Positions 22,651 to 31,637 of a DNA stretch of 39,333 bases are shown one piece after another. Below the pieces are notes generated by a model, which was not told the DNA's origin, made no database searches, and saw only the letters and a list, made by a program, of their open reading frames with translations. This DNA comes from RGIG3009 sp045630285 (lineage in GTDB: Bacteria > Bacillota > Clostridia > Oscillospirales > Acutalibacteraceae), in the NCBI GenBank assembly GCA_045630285.1, contig JAZQSX010000047.1, positions 1-39,333 on the forward strand. Reading direction: 5' to 3'. How positions within the stretch are numbered: position 1 is the stretch's first letter; each line of letters opens with the position of its first letter. The position numbers were made by a program, and so were the translations under genes.

Positions 22651-22983
22651 TCAGCCCATTCCTTTCAGTGTGCGGCCTGCCAGGATGTGGAAATGCAGGT
22701 GATGCACCGTCTGCCCTGCCTCAGCGCCCTGGTTGGTGACCACACGAAAATCGGTGATACCTTCCGCCGCAGCGATCTGCGGGATCACCTCGAAGATGTG
22801 TGCGACCACAGCACTGTTTTCCGTCGTGACAGCGCCCGCACCGCTCAGGTGCAGCTTCGGGATCACCAGAATATGCACCGGTGCCGCCGGCTGAATGTCA
22901 CGGAACGCCAGTACCTGCTCGTCCTCATATACCTTGGTCGAGGGAATCTCACCGGCAATGATCTTACAAAAAATGCAATCCAT
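22651..22983 (-). CDS. HIT-family nucleotide hydrolase
   Basis: The 110-residue protein starts MDCIFCKIIAGEIPSTKVYED (typical of HinT/HIT proteins) and ends with the histidine triad VHHLHFHILAGR. Two Cys (C3, C6) plus His residues may bind zinc as in many HIT proteins. HinT-type members hydrolyse aminoacyl-adenylates and nucleoside phosphoramidates. That suits its place 12 nt downstream of alaS, where it could clear alanyl-AMP; this is inference. AGGAG lies 8 nt before the ATG. Confidence 0.96.
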   Translation of the reverse strand: MDCIFCKIIAGEIPSTKVYEDEQVLAFRDIQPAAPVHILVIPKLHLSGAGAVTTENSAVVAHIFEVIPQIAAAEGITDFRVVTNQGAEAGQTVHHLHFHILAGRTLKGMG

Positions 22984-22995
22984 AGGAATCGCTCC

Positions 22996-25635
22996 TTACT
23001 TCAACGTTTTTTCGACGATCGCAGCTACCTGCTCCAAAGCGGACGGAACTGCGGCGAGATCTTTGCCGCCTGCCATAGCCATATCCGGCTTGCCGCCGCC
23101 CTTACCGCCGCACAGCGCCGCAACTTCACGCACGATCGCACCGGCGTTGGCACCCAACGCTACGGCACCGGCTGTACACCAGCACAGGAAGGTGACCGAC
23201 TGCTTCTCCTGCGACGTGCCCGCCAGCACCACGACCGCCTTTTCGGGGGCACGGTCCTTACAACGATCACACAGCTCACGCAGGTCACCGCCCTCAGTCT
23301 CGGGCAGCACGGCCGTAACGAGCTTCACCGAGCCGCAATCCACGGCATCCGCGAACAGATCGCCCGCCTTCTGCGCCGCCTGCTGACTGCGTATCGTCTG
23401 CACCTCACGCTGTGCATCCTTCCACTCGGAAACAAGCTGAGCACAGCGGCGGACAACGTCCTCGGCACCGTTTGCCTTCATGATCTCGGAGGCACGGGAC
23501 AGATCCTCATAATAGCTCTTCAACAGTGCCAACACGCCGTCGCCCGTCACCGCTTCGATACGACGAACACCCGCTGCCACGGAGGTTTCGGTCAGAATGT
23601 GGAACAAGCCGAGCTTCGCCGTGTTATCCGCATGCGTACCGCCGCAAAGCTCCATCGACACGTCACCCATTTTGACGACACGCACGACGTCGCCGTACTT
23701 CTCGCCAAACAGCGCCATAGCGCCCTGACGGCGAGCCTCTTCGATCGGCATTTCACGGACATCCACCGCATTACCCGCCAGGATCCACTGATTGACAAGC
23801 GACTCCACCTGCGCCAATTCCTCGGCGGTCAGGGCGGAGAAATGTGTAAAGTCAAAGCGCATACGGTCGGGGCCGACAAGCTGGCCCGCCTGCTCGACGT
23901 GGCTTCCCAGCACACGGCGCAGTGCCGCCTGCATCAGGTGTGCCGCCGAGTGGTTGCGCATCGTCGCCGCACGGGTAGCCGCATCAACGGTTGCCGTCAC
24001 GGTGTTGCCAACGTTCAGCGTGCCGCTTTCCAGCACACCGCTGTGCAGCATCACGCCCGAGGCGGTCTTTTGGGTATCGGTCACACGGAAGCGGACGCCG
24101 TCCGCCTCGATGACACCGACGTCGCCCACCTGACCGCCGCTTTCGCCGTAGAACGGTGTAACATTCAGCACCAGCGTGGCGGTTTCGCCCTCGCTCAGGC
24201 TTTCAGCAAGCTCATCACCACGCACGATCGCCGTCACAGCGGCTTCGGCGGTGAGCGTCTCGTAGCCGACGAACGTACCCGCCTCCAGCTGCTCGGTGAT
24301 ACCCGGATTGGCCTTCCAGGCGTCCGCACCGGCATCCTTACGGGCGGCACGGGCACGGGCACGCTGCTCCGCCATCAGTTCACCAAAACGCTCCTCGTCG
24401 ACCTTCAGACCCTTTTCCTCCAGAATGTCACGGGTCAGATCCACGGGGAAGCCGTACGTATCGTACAGCTTAAACGCATCCTCGCCCGACAAGGTGTCAC
24501 CCTTGACGGAGGCAAGCATCGTTTCCAGCAGCGACAGACCGCTGTCGATCGTCTTTTCAAACGCCTCTTCCTCGTTGCGGATCACACGAACGATGAAATC
24601 CTTCTTTTCCGCCAGTTCGGGATAGGCGCTGTAGTTTTCCTGAATGACCGTCTCGCAGACCTCATAGAGGAACGGACGGTGCAGACCGAGCAAACGACCG
24701 TGACGGGCGGCACGGCGAAGCAGACGGCGCAGCACGTAGCCACGGCCCTCGTTGGAGGGCATCACGCTGTCACCAATCATAAAGGTGGTGGAGCGGATGT
24801 GGTCAGTGATGACACGCAGGGACACGTCGGTCGCTTCACTTTCACCGTAGGTCACGCCGGCAATGCGGCTGATGTGCTTCATGATGTTCTGCACCGTGTC
24901 GACCTCAAAGAGGTTCGCCACGCCCTGCATAATGCAGGCCAGACGCTCCAAGCCCATGCCGGTATCGATGTTGGGATGATCAAGGGGCGTATAGTTGCCG
25001 TTACCGTCATTGTCGAACTGGGTGAACACGTTGTTCCAGAACTCGATATAACGGTCACAGTCACAGCCAACGCCGCAGTTGGGCGAGCCGCAGCCCCATT
25101 CCTCACCACGGTCAAAATACAGCTCAGAGCAAGGACCGCAGGGACCGGAGCCGTGCTCCCAGAAGTTGTCTTCCTTGCCGAGACGCACGATGCGATCGGG
25201 CGAAACGCCGACCTCCTTCGTCCAAATATCACACGCCTCGTCGTCGTTTTCGTAGATCGACACCCAAATGCGATCGGCGGGCAGCTCCAGCACCTTGGTG
25301 CAGAACTCCCACGCCCAGGCGGTCGCCTCGTGCTTGAAATAATCGCCGAAGCTGAAGTTGCCGAGCATTTCAAAATAAGTACCGTGGCGAGCCGTCTTGC
25401 CGACACGCTCAATATCGGGAGTGCGGATGCACTTCTGGCAGGTCGTTACACGCTTACGGGGCGGGGTGACCTCACCGGTGAAGAATTTTTTCATCGGTGC
25501 CATACCCGAGTTGATGAGCAAGAGCGACGCATCGTTTTTCGGAACAAGCGAGAAGCTGGGCAGACGCAAATGCCCCTTACTCTCAAAAAAGCTGAGGTAT
25601 TTCTCTCGCAGTTCGTTCAGACCGGTCCATTCCAT
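22996..25635 (-). CDS. alaS: Alanyl-tRNA synthetase
   Basis: The full-length, 879-residue class II enzyme starts MEWTGLNELREKYLSFFESKGH. Visible motifs are HGTYFEMLGNFSFGDYFK (motif 2 region), TGMGLERLA (motif 3), the editing-domain HSAAHLMQAAL and CGGTH at 664-668 (zinc ligands), and a C-terminal DHHA1 domain with GGKGGGKPDMAMAGG. GAAAGGA precedes the ATG. Expression is controlled by a T-box leader (25655-25878). It is the first gene of an operon with a HIT protein and an exonuclease. Confidence 0.98.
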   Translation of the reverse strand: MEWTGLNELREKYLSFFESKGHLRLPSFSLVPKNDASLLLINSGMAPMKKFFTGEVTPPRKRVTTCQKCIRTPDIERVGKTARHGTYFEMLGNFSFGDYFKHEATAWAWEFCTKVLELPADRIWVSIYENDDEACDIWTKEVGVSPDRIVRLGKEDNFWEHGSGPCGPCSELYFDRGEEWGCGSPNCGVGCDCDRYIEFWNNVFTQFDNDGNGNYTPLDHPNIDTGMGLERLACIMQGVANLFEVDTVQNIMKHISRIAGVTYGESEATDVSLRVITDHIRSTTFMIGDSVMPSNEGRGYVLRRLLRRAARHGRLLGLHRPFLYEVCETVIQENYSAYPELAEKKDFIVRVIRNEEEAFEKTIDSGLSLLETMLASVKGDTLSGEDAFKLYDTYGFPVDLTRDILEEKGLKVDEERFGELMAEQRARARAARKDAGADAWKANPGITEQLEAGTFVGYETLTAEAAVTAIVRGDELAESLSEGETATLVLNVTPFYGESGGQVGDVGVIEADGVRFRVTDTQKTASGVMLHSGVLESGTLNVGNTVTATVDAATRAATMRNHSAAHLMQAALRRVLGSHVEQAGQLVGPDRMRFDFTHFSALTAEELAQVESLVNQWILAGNAVDVREMPIEEARRQGAMALFGEKYGDVVRVVKMGDVSMELCGGTHADNTAKLGLFHILTETSVAAGVRRIEAVTGDGVLALLKSYYEDLSRASEIMKANGAEDVVRRCAQLVSEWKDAQREVQTIRSQQAAQKAGDLFADAVDCGSVKLVTAVLPETEGGDLRELCDRCKDRAPEKAVVVLAGTSQEKQSVTFLCWCTAGAVALGANAGAIVREVAALCGGKGGGKPDMAMAGGKDLAAVPSALEQVAAIVEKTLK

Positions 25636-25654
25636 GAGATATACTTCCTTTCAC

Positions 25655-25878
25655 AAATAAAAATACCTCCGCCCCAGCTTGGGACGGAGGTTCCGTGGTA
25701 CCACCCAAATTGCGCCGCAAAAGCAGCGCCACTCGATGCCTTTAACGCAGACGTACGCACCGCTCCTCACGGTGAGCTCCGGGGTGGCCTCCGTGTACGG
25801 CAGGAGCGCCTTACAGCCAAGGACGCTCTCTCTGCTTCTGCCAGGCGACGGTTCTTCCCATCACAGCCAAACTATATC
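25655..25878 (-). promoter_or_regulatory. T-box riboswitch leader of alaS
   Basis: The minus strand contains the conserved T-box AATTTGGGTGGTACCACGG (25693-25711). It is followed directly by a terminator hairpin (CCTCCGTCCC / GGGGCGGAGG, 25665-25692) and a T-run. Upstream are a long paired region (GAGCG/CGCTC, GGCAG/CTGCC) and the AGAGAG element common in stem I. A GCC triplet at 25799-25801 is a candidate Ala specifier, but I could not prove the fold. Uncharged tRNA-Ala would stabilise the antiterminator and allow alaS transcription. Confidence 0.92.
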
Positions 25879-25884
25879 GGGTCT

Positions 25885-25913
25885 ATTGTACCCGAAGCAG
25901 TAGCTTTTGTCAA
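25885..25913 (-). promoter_or_regulatory. Promoter of the alaS T-box transcript
   Basis: TTGACA (25908-25913) and TACAAT (25885-25890) on the minus strand with a 17-nt spacer. It begins 9 nt after the stop of the PBP gene. Confidence 0.82.
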
Positions 25914-25921
25914 GATATTTA

Positions 25922-27526
25922 TTACAATTTCACGTATCCCATACGGTATAAGCTGTCACAGAGAGCGGCGAAAACGGGAGCGGTTGCCTCCCCCGTATTA
26001 CTGCCGTTTTCCGCCAGCACGGTGATGACGTATTGCGGGTCTTCGGCAGGATAATAGCCGGTAAACCAGCTGTGCACCATGGTGTCCCCCTCGTCGGTGT
26101 GCCAGCCCGTCTCGGCAGTGCCCGTCTTGCCACCCGCCGTTCCGAATAACGGTGCGGCATCGGTGCCGGTGCCGTTCGACACTACCTCCTCCATCATCGC
26201 CCGCAGCGTTGCCGCTGTTTCTTCGGAACAGAGGTATGACGGTGGGTCAGCGGCAGCCTTTGTCAGCGTTCCTTGTGCGTCTACGGTGCCAAGATACAGA
26301 TTGGGACGCAGATAGCGTCCACCCCGTGCCACGCAGGCGGTCATAGCCGCAACGTGCAGCGGAGTGGCAAGCAGATCGCCCTGTCCGATCGAGACGTTGG
26401 CAAGACGTGTCGATTGCAGCAGTTCCTCCTCCTGCGGCAACGTGGCACGTGCCGTTTGCCAGCCGTTCATCAGGAAAAGCGGGCTGTCAAAACCCAGCAT
26501 TGACGCCGTACGGTACAGCGATGACGCTCCGCCAAGGTGCGCTAGCTGAATGAAATACGGGTTGCAGGAATCCCGAAACGCATCAACCATACTCTGGGTG
26601 CCGTGACCGAGGGTGCGGTGGCATTTGATGCGATTGGCGCCCACACGGATCGCTCCGGCACAGTTGAAGGCGGTCGCCACAGGCACTCCCTGCTCCATTG
26701 CCGCCATCGCCGTCGTGATCTTAAACACCGAACCGCAGTTGTATGCCGCCGTCACGCGGTTAAACAGCGGCGATGCTTCGTCATTCAGATACGTCTCAAG
26801 TGCCGTGGGATCATAGCTCGGGAAGCTCGCCATGGCGAGAACGTCGCCCGATGCGACGTCAAGTATCACCGCCGCACCACGGCTGATGCACTTGCCGACC
26901 TTCCCCTCTACCAACGCTTGCAGGCGGCTGTCGATCGTAAGTGCCGCACCCGCACGGGCATTTGACAGCGTGTTTTCCACAATCACCTCACTGCCCGTCA
27001 GCACACGTCCCGCCCCGTCGGTGCGGTAGGTGACCGTCAGCTTCCCCGCAGCGGCGGACAGCACCTCATCCAACGCCGCTTCCGCACCGCATACGCCGTG
27101 CCCGTCAGCATCCACGTAGCCGACAACGTGTGACGCAAAGGCATCAGCATACCGCTCCGGCACGACAAACTGGCGAATACCGTTCACCAACGGAAACGCC
27201 TCCTCCGAGACGAACACCGCCGGTTTTCCGTCATCCAGCCGCCGACGGGCCTCTGAAAACGCTTCCTTTGACAGCGTATCGGTCAGAGCCGCCAACGCTT
27301 CAGGGGTGGGAATAACGCCCGCTGCATACTGCGTGGCCACGTTGGTCAGCGGCGTCAAATGGCGGTCGTACAGCGTCCCCCGGGCGGTAGCGACCGTGAC
27401 GGTGAGCGACGATTGTGCGTCGGTCACCTCGGCGTATCCCTGCTCCGTGAGGCGGTATAAGCGGGCCACAATGCCGCTGAAAGCAAACAACAGCGATGCG
27501 AACAGCGCAATCAGACGTTTGGACAT
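25922..27526 (-). CDS. Class B penicillin-binding protein (transpeptidase)
   Basis: The start is the ATG at 27526 with GAGAGGAG upstream; the product has 534 residues. There is one N-terminal membrane helix (about 5-22), a short dimerisation/linker domain with ARGTLYDR (about 48-55), and the transpeptidase domain from about 190 on. The active-site motifs are SVFK at 266-269, SCN at 320-322 and KTGTAE at 467-472. No PASTA domains are present, unlike PBP2x or SpoVD, and it is shorter than most FtsI proteins. It cross-links peptidoglycan at the outer face of the membrane. Its neighbours are mltG and U32 in the same direction. A septal or spore-cortex role is possible, but nothing here proves it. 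Confidence 0.93.
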   Translation of the reverse strand: MSKRLIALFASLLFAFSGIVARLYRLTEQGYAEVTDAQSSLTVTVATARGTLYDRHLTPLTNVATQYAAGVIPTPEALAALTDTLSKEAFSEARRRLDDGKPAVFVSEEAFPLVNGIRQFVVPERYADAFASHVVGYVDADGHGVCGAEAALDEVLSAAAGKLTVTYRTDGAGRVLTGSEVIVENTLSNARAGAALTIDSRLQALVEGKVGKCISRGAAVILDVASGDVLAMASFPSYDPTALETYLNDEASPLFNRVTAAYNCGSVFKITTAMAAMEQGVPVATAFNCAGAIRVGANRIKCHRTLGHGTQSMVDAFRDSCNPYFIQLAHLGGASSLYRTASMLGFDSPLFLMNGWQTARATLPQEEELLQSTRLANVSIGQGDLLATPLHVAAMTACVARGGRYLRPNLYLGTVDAQGTLTKAAADPPSYLCSEETAATLRAMMEEVVSNGTGTDAAPLFGTAGGKTGTAETGWHTDEGDTMVHSWFTGYYPAEDPQYVITVLAENGSNTGEATAPVFAALCDSLYRMGYVKL

Positions 27527-27581
27527 AAAAAAACTCCTCTCCCATGCAGTATACCCACACAGGAGAGAAGATAAACAACGA

Positions 27582-28811
27582 TCAATCGTCGGCCTTGCGG
27601 CGAAGATAACACCCAACGGGCAACGGACGGTCATACGGGATCTCAAGCGCCATCGTCGGATGCGGAGCGCTTTCGATCGGCTCGCCTTCCCCGTCGTACA
27701 GCTCGGTCACCGTCAGCGGCATCGGCGGCTCGTTCGGAAGCAGCACCTCCAGCGTGTCCCCCTTGAAAAAGCGGTTACGCTGACTGAGCAGCAGACGCCC
27801 GTTTTCGTACCCCGTGACCACCGCCGTGGCTTGATGCGTACGAATGTAGCTGTTGGTAGAGGTGTTTTGCTCCGGCATACCGAAATAAAAGCCCGTACCG
27901 TAAGGGCGGTGGCTCACCTTCGTCGGTTCCTCACGCAACCAATCCGCCACACGGTAATCAGCAACACAACCGCTCGCCAGGTAACCATCCACCGCTTGAC
28001 GGTAGGCGTTGGTGATTCCTGCCACGTAAAATGCCGCTTTGGCACGACCCTCGATCTTAAACGAGGACACGCCCGCTCGACACAGCTCCGGAATATGCTC
28101 GATCATGCACAAATCGTAGGCGTTCAGCAAATGGGTCTCCCCTTGCTCCTCTACAATGGTCAGCGGCTGGTTGGGGCGGGTCGGCTCCACCAGATAATAG
28201 CCCCAACGGCAGGATTGCGCACAATCACCGTGGTTACCGTCACGTCCCGTAAGATACGTCGACAGCAGGCAGCGACCCGAATACGCCATACACATCGCAC
28301 CGTGAACGAAGGCCTCCAGCTCCAATTCAGGCGAGGTCTTGGCACGAATCTCGGCGATCTCGTCCATCGAAAGCTCCCGTGCCAGAACGACACGGGAAGC
28401 GCCCATGTCGTACAGCGTTTGCGCCGTAACGTAGTTAACAACGCCAAGCTGAGTGGACACGTGCAGCTGACAATGCGGTGCATACCGCTTGGCAAGCGCC
28501 ATTACGCCGGGGTCCGCCGCAATGATCGCATCGGCGCCGATATCATCCAGCAGCTCCAGATAGGCCGGCAACTCGTCCATTTCGTTATTTCGCGGCAGGA
28601 TGTTGCAGGTGACGTATACACGCCGTCCCGCACGGTGACACGCCGTCACCGCCTGCCGCAGCTCGTCCTCGGTGAAGTTGGCAGGAGCCCGCCGCATACC
28701 GAAGCGTGTACCCGACAGGTACACCGCATCGGCACCGTACAGCAGCGCCGCCTCCAACCGCTCCCGGTCACCGGCAGGTGCCAGCACCTCCGGTCGAACG
28801 ACATCAATCAT
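27582..28811 (-). CDS. U32 family peptidase/tRNA-hydroxylation-type protein
   Basis: The 409-residue protein starts MIDVVRPEVLAPAGDRERLE and carries the U32 signature EAFVHGAMCMAYSGRCLLS (about 166-184). C174, C181, C197 and C201 form the four-Cys set that binds an iron-sulfur cluster in characterised U32 enzymes. TrhP/RlhA-type members hydroxylate tRNA or rRNA with prephenate as oxygen source, so 'peptidase' is largely historical. The C-terminal part includes a DUF3656/U32_C-like beta region. The ATG at 28811 overlaps the last 8 nt of mltG. There is no Shine-Dalgarno site, so translational coupling is likely. Confidence 0.93.
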   Translation of the reverse strand: MIDVVRPEVLAPAGDRERLEAALLYGADAVYLSGTRFGMRRAPANFTEDELRQAVTACHRAGRRVYVTCNILPRNNEMDELPAYLELLDDIGADAIIAADPGVMALAKRYAPHCQLHVSTQLGVVNYVTAQTLYDMGASRVVLARELSMDEIAEIRAKTSPELELEAFVHGAMCMAYSGRCLLSTYLTGRDGNHGDCAQSCRWGYYLVEPTRPNQPLTIVEEQGETHLLNAYDLCMIEHIPELCRAGVSSFKIEGRAKAAFYVAGITNAYRQAVDGYLASGCVADYRVADWLREEPTKVSHRPYGTGFYFGMPEQNTSTNSYIRTHQATAVVTGYENGRLLLSQRNRFFKGDTLEVLLPNEPPMPLTVTELYDGEGEPIESAPHPTMALEIPYDRPLPVGCYLRRKADD

Positions 28812-30471
28812 GGATATTGTACGCATCGCAGAACTTGGAATGCGCCTCATTGGTTGCGTGGTAACCGGTGACGTATTTTTCCTCAGCCTTATCGTAATAG
28901 GTGGCAAAGAAATACATCAGCTTGCCGTTTTTCTCGTTTACGGAGTGGGAAACGTTCTTCTTCGAGCAGGTGCATGCCAGCTCATCGTCGTCCGCCGGCC
29001 ACAGCACGGCACGGATCGCATCCGCACCCGGACAGTTGACGGGGCCGACGGGCAAGCCCTTGCGGTTGTACGTATTATACGTTTGATTGCCTTGGTCGGC
29101 ATTATCGTCGTTCATGATCTTGTTGAGATATTCACCCGTGGCATCGCTTTCCAAGCGGGGAAATACCGACGGATTCGCCAAACGGTTGTGGAACACACGT
29201 GCCACACCCGCCATGTCGGCAGGATTGTTCGCCTCACCCTGCACGATGGAGGCAAGGATCACAACCTGATCGATCGTCAGGCCCTGCTCCTTGGCAGCGG
29301 CACGGAATTTGGTGGTCATACGGCTGTCAAAGTTGTCCAGCATCTTACGTACCACCGTCTCGCCGGAGCAGCCCTTATAGAAATCGTAGGTATCGGGGAA
29401 CAAATACCCCTCCAGCGCATGAATACGTTCCTTGCGGTCCGCTGCGTCCACCTGCTTTAAGTCGGCAAGGAAATCGTAATCCTTGGAGTAATCCTTGGAC
29501 AGCGCCGTCATGAACTCGTCAGCGGTACAAACCTTCTTCTCCTCAAGTCGCTGAGCGATCTGCGGGATCGTAAAACCTTCGGGGATGGTCACACGGGAGA
29601 CCTCACGGGGGGCTGCCGTGCGCAGAAGTCGGGCAATGGTCTGATATCCCATATTCTGACGCAGGCTGTACTCACCCGGTTGCCAGTTTCCCTCACCGTC
29701 CACCAAGCCCGCATAAATCTTGAAGATCCACGCATGGTCGATCAGCTCGGCTTCCTCCAGAAGCTCCGCCAGTTCGTCATTTTTAACGTCCTTGGGAACG
29801 GTCACGTCGATTACCATAGGCTCCTTGCCGATAGCGGTAAAATCCAGAAAACCGGCGATCAGCGTATAGGAAAGCATCAGCGATACCACCAGGATCACCG
29901 TGCCGTACAGCGTTGCCCAAAGACAGCCAAGACCCTGGAGACGGCTCCCACGACGCTGCGGATCGTGCGACGGCTGCTCCTCGTCCGAGGCAGACGGCTC
30001 TTCGTCCAGAATATGCACCGGCGGTTCCTCTTTGAGCACGGGAATCGCCCTCTGCGCCGGCAGATCGGGAATATCGCCGTATTCATCGTCAAGATCAAGG
30101 TGCAGCTCAAACTTTTTGACCACCGGCACTTCGGAGTCAGCAACCGACTCTTCTGCAGGCAGAATAACCTCGTCGCGATCCTCCGCAACGGGCTCTTCCT
30201 CCACGATATGTATCGGCTCCTCGCCATAAATACGTACCGACTCCTCCTCTTCCTCCTCGGGCAGATCGGGAATATCGCCGTACTCACCGTCCAAATCGAG
30301 GTGCAGCTCAAACTTTTTAGGTGCCGGCACTTCGGGGGCGGCGGTCGGCTCTTCAGCAGGCTCGTTTACCGCTTCCGGGGCAGGCTCAACTACCGGTTTG
30401 GGCTCGCTCGATGGCATATTGCGGAGCTCGTTGATGATCTCGTCGATGTCGTAGCGTTTCTCATCAGCCAT
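28804..30471 (-). CDS. mltG: Endolytic murein transglycosylase MltG with duplicated acidic N-terminal region
   Basis: The 555-residue protein has a long cytoplasmic N-terminal part (1-186), one membrane helix (about 187-209), a LysM-like segment (VTVPKDVKNDELAELLEEAELI) and the YceG/MltG catalytic domain. The catalytic region reads ASIVQGEANNPADMAGVARVFHNRL; the last Glu of ASIVQGE aligns with the conserved Glu of ASIVEKE in E. coli MltG. It cleaves nascent glycan strands and sets their length. The acidic N-terminal part is duplicated: FELHLDLD-x-EYGDIPDLP at 54-71 and 121-138, followed by PIHIVEEEP at 86-94 and PVHILDEEP at 151-159. GGAGG lies 8 nt before the ATG, which overlaps the end of the cyclo-ligase gene by 8 nt. 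Confidence 0.95.
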   Translation of the reverse strand: MADEKRYDIDEIINELRNMPSSEPKPVVEPAPEAVNEPAEEPTAAPEVPAPKKFELHLDLDGEYGDIPDLPEEEEEESVRIYGEEPIHIVEEEPVAEDRDEVILPAEESVADSEVPVVKKFELHLDLDDEYGDIPDLPAQRAIPVLKEEPPVHILDEEPSASDEEQPSHDPQRRGSRLQGLGCLWATLYGTVILVVSLMLSYTLIAGFLDFTAIGKEPMVIDVTVPKDVKNDELAELLEEAELIDHAWIFKIYAGLVDGEGNWQPGEYSLRQNMGYQTIARLLRTAAPREVSRVTIPEGFTIPQIAQRLEEKKVCTADEFMTALSKDYSKDYDFLADLKQVDAADRKERIHALEGYLFPDTYDFYKGCSGETVVRKMLDNFDSRMTTKFRAAAKEQGLTIDQVVILASIVQGEANNPADMAGVARVFHNRLANPSVFPRLESDATGEYLNKIMNDDNADQGNQTYNTYNRKGLPVGPVNCPGADAIRAVLWPADDDELACTCSKKNVSHSVNEKNGKLMYFFATYYDKAEEKYVTGYHATNEAHSKFCDAYNIHD

Positions 30472-31087
30472 GTCCGTTTCCTCCTTCAGGTTGCCGCAAG
30501 CTTCGATCCGTGCGGCGAATGTAATTCTCGGTCACAATCAGCTCCGCAGGGCGGTCGAACCGTCCGTGCGGCAGGTAACGGCGCACGCAGGCGCTGTAAC
30601 AAATACCGATCAGATTGCCGCCAAAGCGGGGCAAAAAGCGGTCGTAATACCCTTTCCCATAGCCAAGTCGATACCCGGCGTAATCATAGCAAAATGCAGG
30701 AATAATGCACAAGCCGTCCGCCAGATCGGTGACCAGCTTGTCGGGATTTGGTCTCGGCTCGTACACACCGAACGAGCCGGGCTCCAGCTCCTCCAGCGAC
30801 TCGATGTAATAGAACTCCATTTCCCGTGTGTCGGGAATACAGCGAGGTACCGCCACACGCTTACCGTCCTCCAACGCACGGCGAATGATGCAATGCGTAT
30901 CCACCTCAATGGCGGTAGACACGTACACCAGCACCTGCTTGGCACGGCGGTACTGCCACAGTTTTCGCACCCGAGCGGCGATACGCTCGTCGCAATCCTG
31001 CCGCTGTTCCGGCGGCATCTCGGCACGAATCGTGCGGTAGCGGTCACGCAGAGACATTTTCAGTTGTCGGATATCCTTTACCGACAT
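30464..31087 (-). CDS. 5-formyltetrahydrofolate cyclo-ligase
   Basis: The start is the ATG at 31087, overlapping the DJ-1 gene by 10 nt, with GGAG 10 nt upstream; the product has 207 residues. N-terminal RDRYRTIRAEMPPEQR, the middle VAVPRCIPDTREMEFYYI and the C-terminal signature YAGYRLGYGKGYYDRFLPRFGGN (ATP/substrate-binding region, GxGxGYYDR) identify the family. It converts 5-formyl-THF to 5,10-methenyl-THF with ATP, returning folate to the pool used by ThyX, which lies upstream in the same operon. Confidence 0.95.
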   Translation of the reverse strand: MSVKDIRQLKMSLRDRYRTIRAEMPPEQRQDCDERIAARVRKLWQYRRAKQVLVYVSTAIEVDTHCIIRRALEDGKRVAVPRCIPDTREMEFYYIESLEELEPGSFGVYEPRPNPDKLVTDLADGLCIIPAFCYDYAGYRLGYGKGYYDRFLPRFGGNLIGICYSACVRRYLPHGRFDRPAELIVTENYIRRTDRSLRQPEGGNGHG

Positions 31088-31626
31088 TGCATTGCTTCTC
31101 CTAACTTGGCGGCGGTTTCCTCCGAAACCAGCCGTGCAACGATTGCCAATGCGAACGGAATCGTCACACCGGCTCCTTTGGCCGTAATACGGTCGGCGGC
31201 AACCGCCACTGACTCCCCAGTGCAAATCGCACCGAGCAGATCCTCCTCATATCCGGGATAGCAGGTGGCAACACGGTCACGCAGCAATCCCTTGCGTCCC
31301 AGCACCGACGGTGCGGCACAAATCGCACACAGCAGTACGCCGTCCTCTGCCGCCCGATCGAGGCAGGCGTTGACGACGGCCGAGGCACGCAGATTTTCCG
31401 TGCCCGGCAGACCGCCCGGCAAAATCACCGCCTGCAAGCCGTTTTCCGCAGCAGGCAGCGCAGTGCTATCCGCCACATCCGCCTGCACCGTGATACCGTG
31501 TGCGCCGACGACCGACGTGCCGCCGACACCCACCGTCACGACCTCCAGTCCGCTGCGGCGAAGGACATCCACCGTCGCCAGTGCTTCGATCTCTTCAAAA
31601 CCATCGGCAAGAAAGACTAAAACCAT
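31078..31626 (-). CDS. DJ-1/PfpI family protein
   Basis: The 182-residue protein begins MVLVFLADGFEEIEALATVDVLRRSG, the DJ-1/YajL-type N-terminus with the conserved Glu. The nucleophilic Cys is in LLCAICAAPSVLG (matching AICAGP of DJ-1), and CYPGYEEDL follows. This is the 4-methyl-5(beta-hydroxyethyl)-thiazole monophosphate biosynthesis (ThiJ)-annotated branch. Proposed activities include glyoxalase or deglycase-type protection; the physiological role is unsettled. GGAGG lies 7 nt before the ATG at 31626, which rules out the upstream extension. Confidence 0.95.
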   Translation of the reverse strand: MVLVFLADGFEEIEALATVDVLRRSGLEVVTVGVGGTSVVGAHGITVQADVADSTALPAAENGLQAVILPGGLPGTENLRASAVVNACLDRAAEDGVLLCAICAAPSVLGRKGLLRDRVATCYPGYEEDLLGAICTGESVAVAADRITAKGAGVTIPFALAIVARLVSEETAAKLGEAMQCR

Positions 31627-31637
31627 TGTACATCCTC

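Noticed and set aside
22687..26025. 1112-codon open frame on the plus strand
   Set aside because: It lies opposite alaS, the HIT gene and the T-box leader. Its translation is rich in His, Arg and Gln with no domain and no ribosome site. GC-rich genes commonly leave such long antisense frames open.
27306..28871. 521-codon plus-strand open frame
   Set aside because: It is antisense to the U32 and PBP genes, which have clear active-site motifs and starts. Its composition is that of a shadow frame.
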